Origin: an uncultured Mailhella sp.
GTDB lineage: Bacteria; Desulfobacterota; Desulfovibrionia; Desulfovibrionales; Desulfovibrionaceae
Direction: 5' to 3'
DNA: 10,164 bases
Assembly (NCBI GenBank): GCA_944324625.1
Contig: CALUWZ010000057.1
Coordinates: 1-10,164, forward strand
Shown: one piece after another, positions 7,777 to 10,164 of the stretch
How positions within the stretch are numbered: the stretch's first letter is position 1
How the letters are laid out: each line of letters starts with the position of its first letter
Notes under the pieces: model-generated
The model's database searches: none
Told to the model about the DNA's origin: nothing
The model's input: only the letters and a program-made list of their open reading frames with translations
Position numbers and translations under genes: made by a program

Positions 7777-7830
7777 ATGGACAACAAAAAAGGAAGCCAA
7801 AAAACTTCCGGACACCAAAACAAAAATTAA
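7777..7830 (+). CDS. Possible 17-codon leader peptide at the P1 start
   Basis: An ATG at 7777 opens a short frame that ends with TAA at 7828-7830 and would encode a hydrophilic Lys/Gln/Asn-rich peptide. The predicted P1 transcription start is at about 7776, so any translation would be essentially leaderless. There is no Shine-Dalgarno site. A weak 5-bp hairpin (GGAAG 7792-7796, CTTCC 7805-7809) lies inside it. A frame of this length is easily chance, so this is recorded as a possibility only. Confidence 0.12.
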   Translation: MDNKKGSQKTSGHQNKN

Positions 7831-7833
7831 AAT

Positions 7834-7866
7834 TTTAATGTTTCCTTAATCTTCAGATTGTATAAA
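7834..7866 (+). promoter_or_regulatory. PmrA/QseB-type tandem box and promoter P2
   Basis: Half-sites TTTAAT at 7834-7839 and CTTAAT at 7845-7850 are separated by GTTTC, again with an 11-bp period. A strong -10-like TATAAA at 7861-7866 begins ten bases after the second half-site, as in P1. The -35 position would read ATGTTT. Transcription from about 7873 would leave a 5' UTR of roughly 26 bases containing the TAAGGAG ribosome site of the first PepSY gene. The first half-site also forms the right arm of a 14-bp AT palindrome at 7826-7839. Confidence 0.65.
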
Positions 7867-7898
7867 AGAATTAACGAAACGCAATAAGGAGAAAAATT

Positions 7899-8435
7899 AT
7901 GAAAAAGTCTACTCTCATCGCTTCCATGACTCTCGGTTTTGCATGCATGTTTACAGCAGGCAGCGCAATGGCGCAAATTTCTTTGGAACAGGCAAAACAA
8001 ATTGTTTTGCAGCATGCAGGCGTAAATGCCAATGAAGCAGGCTTTATTCAAATCAAACAAGATATGGATGACGGCATTAATGAATACGAAATTGAATTCT
8101 GGAAAGGCAATACCGAATATGAATATTCCGTCAATGCTGACAACGGCCAAATTCTTTCTCATAAACAGGAAATAAAGCAAAATGCCGTCAATATCCCCCA
8201 AGTCCAGCAAATGCCGAATCAGCAAGCCCTTATCGGCAATCAAAAGGCTGTGGAAATCGCACTGAACCATGCAAAAGTCAGCCAAGACCAAACCCGCCGC
8301 CTGAACTGCTACCAAGAATTTGACGACGGCAGAGCCGTATACAAAGTTGAATTCTGGAAAGAATACACCGAATACGACTATGAAATCGATGCCGTAACCG
8401 GAACTGTCATCGAATTTGATGCAGAACATAACTAA
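7899..8435 (+). CDS. Exported protein with two PepSY domains (PepSY 1)
   Basis: A 178-residue protein with a clear Sec signal peptide: MKK start, hydrophobic core about 5-20, and cleavage after Ala25 in AMA-Q. The mature part is two PepSY domains, about 27-90 and 112-176. Each has a helix ending in QHA or NHA, then an Asp-Asp-Gly turn (57-59 and 142-144), then paired strands and the typical end NADNGQIL or IDAVTGTVI. The protein is strongly acidic and is expected in the periplasm. PepSY domains occur in protease propeptides, YpeB and many small envelope proteins, with proposed inhibitory or regulatory roles; no enzyme activity is implied. The start is fixed by TAAGGAG seven bases upstream. 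It follows the two tandem boxed promoters and is coupled to the next gene through TAATG. Confidence 0.92.
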   Translation: MKKSTLIASMTLGFACMFTAGSAMAQISLEQAKQIVLQHAGVNANEAGFIQIKQDMDDGINEYEIEFWKGNTEYEYSVNADNGQILSHKQEIKQNAVNIPQVQQMPNQQALIGNQKAVEIALNHAKVSQDQTRRLNCYQEFDDGRAVYKVEFWKEYTEYDYEIDAVTGTVIEFDAEHN

Positions 8436-8743
8436 TGAACAAAAACAGCTTTCTTCCCTGTTCCTTGCGGACAATCCCTTTTGCCGCAAGGAACATTTCA
8501 TACCTCTCTTTGGAAAAAGCCCGAGAAATCGTACTGAAACGCGCCAAAAAACTTTCCGTGGAGCTGTCGGAAATACGCATTACCCACCTTTTTAAAAATG
8601 GACAGGTAATTTACTGTTTCACCCTAAAAACCATAGAACAAACAGCACAAACCATTTCATGCCAACTGGATGCAATATCCGGAGAAATTCTTTCTTTTTC
8701 CGCACATCCGCTGCAAGGAGACTGCCATGACAAAATCCCCTAA
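8435..8743 (+). CDS. Single PepSY-domain protein lacking a signal peptide (PepSY 2)
   Basis: A 102-residue protein whose ATG shares a base with the TAA of the preceding gene (TAATG), so translation is probably coupled; it has no obvious ribosome site of its own. Residues about 24-90 form one PepSY domain: LSLEKAREIVLKRA helix, strands, and the end LDAISGEIL. The usual Asp-Asp-Gly turn is replaced by Lys54-Asn55-Gly56. The first 24 residues are not a signal peptide, which is odd since the relatives here are exported. The DNA for residues 9-21 contains a perfect 12-bp inverted repeat. Either the protein is cytoplasmic, or it is a decaying copy, or the real start is later, although no later ATG exists before the domain. 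The end overlaps the next gene by 17 bp. Confidence 0.7.
   Translation: MNKNSFLPCSLRTIPFAARNISYLSLEKAREIVLKRAKKLSVELSEIRITHLFKNGQVIYCFTLKTIEQTAQTISCQLDAISGEILSFSAHPLQGDCHDKIP
8459..8495 (+). repeat. 12-bp perfect inverted repeat (RNA hairpin) inside PepSY 2
   Basis: TGTTCCTTGCGG at 8459-8470 and CCGCAAGGAACA at 8484-8495 are exact reverse complements with a 13-base loop. In the mRNA this would be a stable stem beginning 24 bases after the PepSY 2 start codon. Only three T residues follow, so it is not a good intrinsic terminator. It could reduce expression of the downstream genes, mark an RNA processing site, or be a protein-binding site. Confidence 0.6.
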
Positions 8744-9077
8744 CGCATATTTTTGCTCCTCCTGCAAAAAAGTTTTTTTTCTGCCCGCCAAAAGCAAAAC
8801 CGTGTGTCCCGAATGTCGGCAAAAACTTCTTTCTTTGGACTGCTCAGAAGAAGAATTCCAAAACTTTACCCAAGAAGAACAGGAAATTATTATTGAATCC
8901 AATGCATTGCGGGAACAAAAAATAAATGAGCGTCTGCAGTACGCCATAGAAAACCCCGATGCGGACCATGCCAAAATTTTACAGAAAATAGCATCTGATG
9001 CTGCCATAACCAAATGGAGCGTCATTGGCTTCGGTGTCCTTTTTCTTCTTTTTTATATATTGGAAGAATTTTTCTAA
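8727..9077 (+). CDS. Zinc-ribbon protein with C-terminal membrane anchor
   Basis: A 116-residue protein of no family I can name. The N-terminus carries two CxxC knuckles, Cys10/Cys13 and Cys27/Cys30, spaced 13 residues apart, typical of a zinc ribbon. The middle (about 39-92) is acidic and helical in appearance. The C-terminal 20 residues (about 96-112) form one hydrophobic helix followed by EEFF, so the protein is probably tail-anchored in the inner membrane with the ribbon in the cytoplasm. I chose the ATG at 8727 rather than an earlier in-frame ATG at 8670 because AAGGAG lies six bases upstream and the earlier start has no ribosome site. It overlaps PepSY 2 by 17 bp and is the last gene before the terminator, so it belongs to the PepSY operon. 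Its function is unknown. Confidence 0.8.
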   Translation: MTKSPNAYFCSSCKKVFFLPAKSKTVCPECRQKLLSLDCSEEEFQNFTQEEQEIIIESNALREQKINERLQYAIENPDADHAKILQKIASDAAITKWSVIGFGVLFLLFYILEEFF

Positions 9078-9090
9078 TCATGCACATCAT

Positions 9091-9120
9091 AAAAAACCCG
9101 CTGCCTCGGCGGGTTTTTTT
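9091..9120 (+). terminator. Rho-independent terminator
   Basis: A run of six A (9091-9096), stem CCCGC (9097-9101), 7-base loop, stem GCGGG (9109-9113) and seven T (9114-9120). The A and T runs can extend the stem. It starts 14 bases after the stop of the zinc-ribbon gene and ends the first PepSY operon. The symmetry would also allow termination of minus-strand transcripts. Confidence 0.92.
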
Positions 9121-9152
9121 ATATATGACAACGTATTTTTAAATATTGCATT

Positions 9153-9185
9153 TTTAATCTTTCTTTAATTTTCATTTTGTACTGT
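9153..9185 (+). promoter_or_regulatory. PmrA/QseB-type tandem box and promoter P3
   Basis: Half-sites TTTAAT at 9153-9158 and TTTAAT at 9164-9169 are separated by CTTTC. The core is identical to P1 and the whole repeat matches YTTAAK-N5-YTTAAK. A -10-like TACTGT at 9180-9185 again begins ten bases after the second half-site, and the -35 position reads ATCTTT as in P1. The predicted start near 9192 gives a 5' UTR of about 33 bases before the second exported PepSY gene. It lies 33 bp past the terminator, so it starts a new transcription unit. Confidence 0.62.
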
Positions 9186-9224
9186 CTGTTTAACGCCAAT
9201 AAACAAACAGCAAAGGAGTTCAAT

Positions 9225-9887
9225 ATGAGCGTAAAACATACCGTAAAAATTATCACTCTGGGATCTGCCCTGTTTTTTTCCGCTCCCGTAATTTTCGGCA
9301 TGGCAGCCTATGCCGGCCAAAATCCTCAGACACAAAACCAGTTCAGTCAAAACAACGGACATACGGTACCTATGAATACCCCCTCCCCAAATCAGCTGCC
9401 CCTTAATGTTCCCAAACAGCAGCTTGGCATGATGAATGCGCAGCAGGCAAAACAAATTGCCCTGCAGCATGCAGGATTTCATGACAATCAAATCAGCTCC
9501 CTGCGCATTGAACAGGAAATGGATGACGGAAGAATGGAATTTGAAGTGGATTTTAAAAGCGGTGATTATGACTATGAATACAAAATCAACGGCAATACAG
9601 GCCAAATCCTTTTCCATTCCTTTGAAAAAAGAAGATTAAACCTTTTAGGGGTGTTCAAAAGTTCCACTCCGGACAATCTTATTCAAAGCGATTACGCTGT
9701 ACAGACAGCATTAAACCATGCAGGCTTAAAACAGCAGGATGTGGTCATGGGAAAATTTTCCTATGATTTTGACGACGGTGAACATATTTACGAAATCGGA
9801 TTTTACAAAAATTATATAGAATACCAATATGAAATAGATGCCGAAACAGGCGAAATCTATAAATGTGAAGTTGATTACCATATCTGA
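9225..9887 (+). CDS. Exported protein with linker and two PepSY domains (PepSY 3)
   Basis: A 220-residue protein with a Sec signal peptide (hydrophobic about 8-28, cleavage after Ala30 in AYA-G). A Gln/Asn/Pro-rich flexible linker, about 31-68, is not present in PepSY 1. Two PepSY domains follow, about 70-132 and 154-216, each with an Asp-Asp-Gly turn (100-102 and 183-185) and an NGNTGQIL or DAETGEIY end. The domain order matches PepSY 1: domain 1 shares AKQI-LQHAG and GQIL, and domain 2 shares ALNHA, FDDG and YEIDA. This suggests that the two genes came from duplication of a two-domain ancestor. AAAGGAG six bases before the ATG at 9225 fixes the start; an earlier in-frame ATG at 9177 is before the predicted transcription start. 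The product should be periplasmic. Its function is unknown, probably the same process as PepSY 1. Confidence 0.92.
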   Translation: MSVKHTVKIITLGSALFFSAPVIFGMAAYAGQNPQTQNQFSQNNGHTVPMNTPSPNQLPLNVPKQQLGMMNAQQAKQIALQHAGFHDNQISSLRIEQEMDDGRMEFEVDFKSGDYDYEYKINGNTGQILFHSFEKRRLNLLGVFKSSTPDNLIQSDYAVQTALNHAGLKQQDVVMGKFSYDFDDGEHIYEIGFYKNYIEYQYEIDAETGEIYKCEVDYHI

Positions 9888-9982
9888 ACCGCAAAAATGC
9901 CTATATCAAAAACACATTGGAGGAAAGCTGGACATTTTCAGTGCCGGCAGGTATAACCATAAAAATGAAAAAGGATACCATT

Positions 9983-10164
9983 ATGCAACCAGCCTTTCTT
10001 ACTCCCTTTTTATGCTGCATGCTTCTGCTTGGCACAATCCTTATGCCCGAAAATATTTTGGCCGCACCTCTGAGCCCGGACGAAGCAAGAAAAAGAGCCC
10101 TTGAACATGCTGATGTTCAGGAAAAAGAACTCAAGCACATCCAAATAAAACAAGAATATGATAA
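9983..10164 (+). CDS. Exported PepSY-domain protein, 5' part only (PepSY 4)
   Basis: The frame runs off the right edge, with 60 codons visible. The N-terminus is a signal peptide (hydrophobic about 8-20, cleavage probably after the Ala-Ala of LAAPLS). The start of a PepSY domain follows: SPDEARKRALEHA, then IQIKQEYD, matching domain 1 of PepSY 1 and 3. I prefer the ATG at 9983 because AAGGA lies seven bases upstream. An in-frame ATG at 9965 gives a more basic MKKDTIM start but has only a weak, distant GGCAGG. No tandem box or terminator lies in the 95-bp gap after PepSY 3, so the two are probably co-transcribed from P3. Confidence 0.8.
   Translation, partial: MQPAFLTPFLCCMLLLGTILMPENILAAPLSPDEARKRALEHADVQEKELKHIQIKQEYD

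Noticed and set aside
7791..7810. Possible terminator between the kinase gene and PepSY 1
   Set aside because: The stem is only 5 bp with an A-rich loop and no T run follows, so it does not qualify as an intrinsic terminator.
7826..7839. 14-bp AT-only palindrome as an independent operator
   Set aside because: It overlaps the first half-site of the P2 box and consists only of A and T, so the symmetry is probably a by-product of that site and local composition.
7827..8501. 224-codon minus-strand open frame opposite PepSY 1
   Set aside because: The plus strand encodes a convincing signal peptide and two PepSY domains with a good ribosome site; the antisense product is an uncharacteristic Phe/Cys/Leu-rich sequence.
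9838..10104. Plus-strand open frame overlapping the end of PepSY 3 and the start of PepSY 4
   Set aside because: It overlaps both supported PepSY frames in another phase and has no domain pattern; PepSY 4 in its own frame has a signal peptide and the PepSY helix.
1..10164. CRISPR arrays, tRNA genes, insertion sequences or phage genes
   Set aside because: No regularly spaced repeats, no cloverleaf-like segment and no transposase or integrase motif was seen on either strand.

Overview
The window reads as chromosomal DNA from an AT-leaning Gram-negative bacterium. Three things point to the Desulfovibrionaceae or relatives: the MutS sequence style (a GPNMAGKST Walker A loop and an N-terminal half close to Desulfovibrio MutS as I remember it), the small outer-membrane lipoprotein beginning CGKKGDPLP, and the HIT protein with its WAPWRMEYI start. 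This placement is from memory of family sequences, not a search. I see no rRNA, tRNA, CRISPR, transposase or phage gene.

Left part, minus strand (1-5249). From upstream to downstream there is a HIT-family nucleotide hydrolase, a LapA-like two-helix membrane protein, mutS and a small lipoprotein, all close together and probably one transcription unit. mutS starts one base after the LapA-like stop, and the lipoprotein starts seven bases after the mutS stop. After a 240-bp gap comes the 5' part of a surface-polysaccharide-type gene that runs off the left edge.

Middle, plus strand (5417-7733). A divergent 167-bp intergenic region separates the HIT gene from a 95-residue protein whose predicted strand/helix order fits an OB fold. 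It is followed 6 bp later by an OmpR-family response regulator, which overlaps a membrane sensor histidine kinase.

Right part, plus strand (7734-10164). This is a cluster of PepSY-domain genes. It holds an exported protein with two PepSY domains, a coupled single-PepSY protein without a signal peptide, a small zinc-ribbon protein with a C-terminal membrane anchor, a strong terminator, a second exported two-domain PepSY protein, and the start of a fourth PepSY protein cut by the right edge.

The most interesting signal is regulatory. Three near-identical tandem direct repeats (hexamer TTTAAT or CTTAAT, 5-bp spacer, same hexamer, 11-bp period) lie only in front of the PepSY transcription units: two before the first and one before the second. 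In each case a -10-like hexamer begins exactly 10 bp after the second half-site, and the -35 position is poor. The repeats fit the published PmrA/BasR box (YTTAAK-N5-YTTAAK) and resemble the QseB site. The simplest reading is that the neighbouring two-component system activates a local regulon of periplasmic PepSY proteins. The signal sensed and the job of the PepSY proteins are not known from the sequence.
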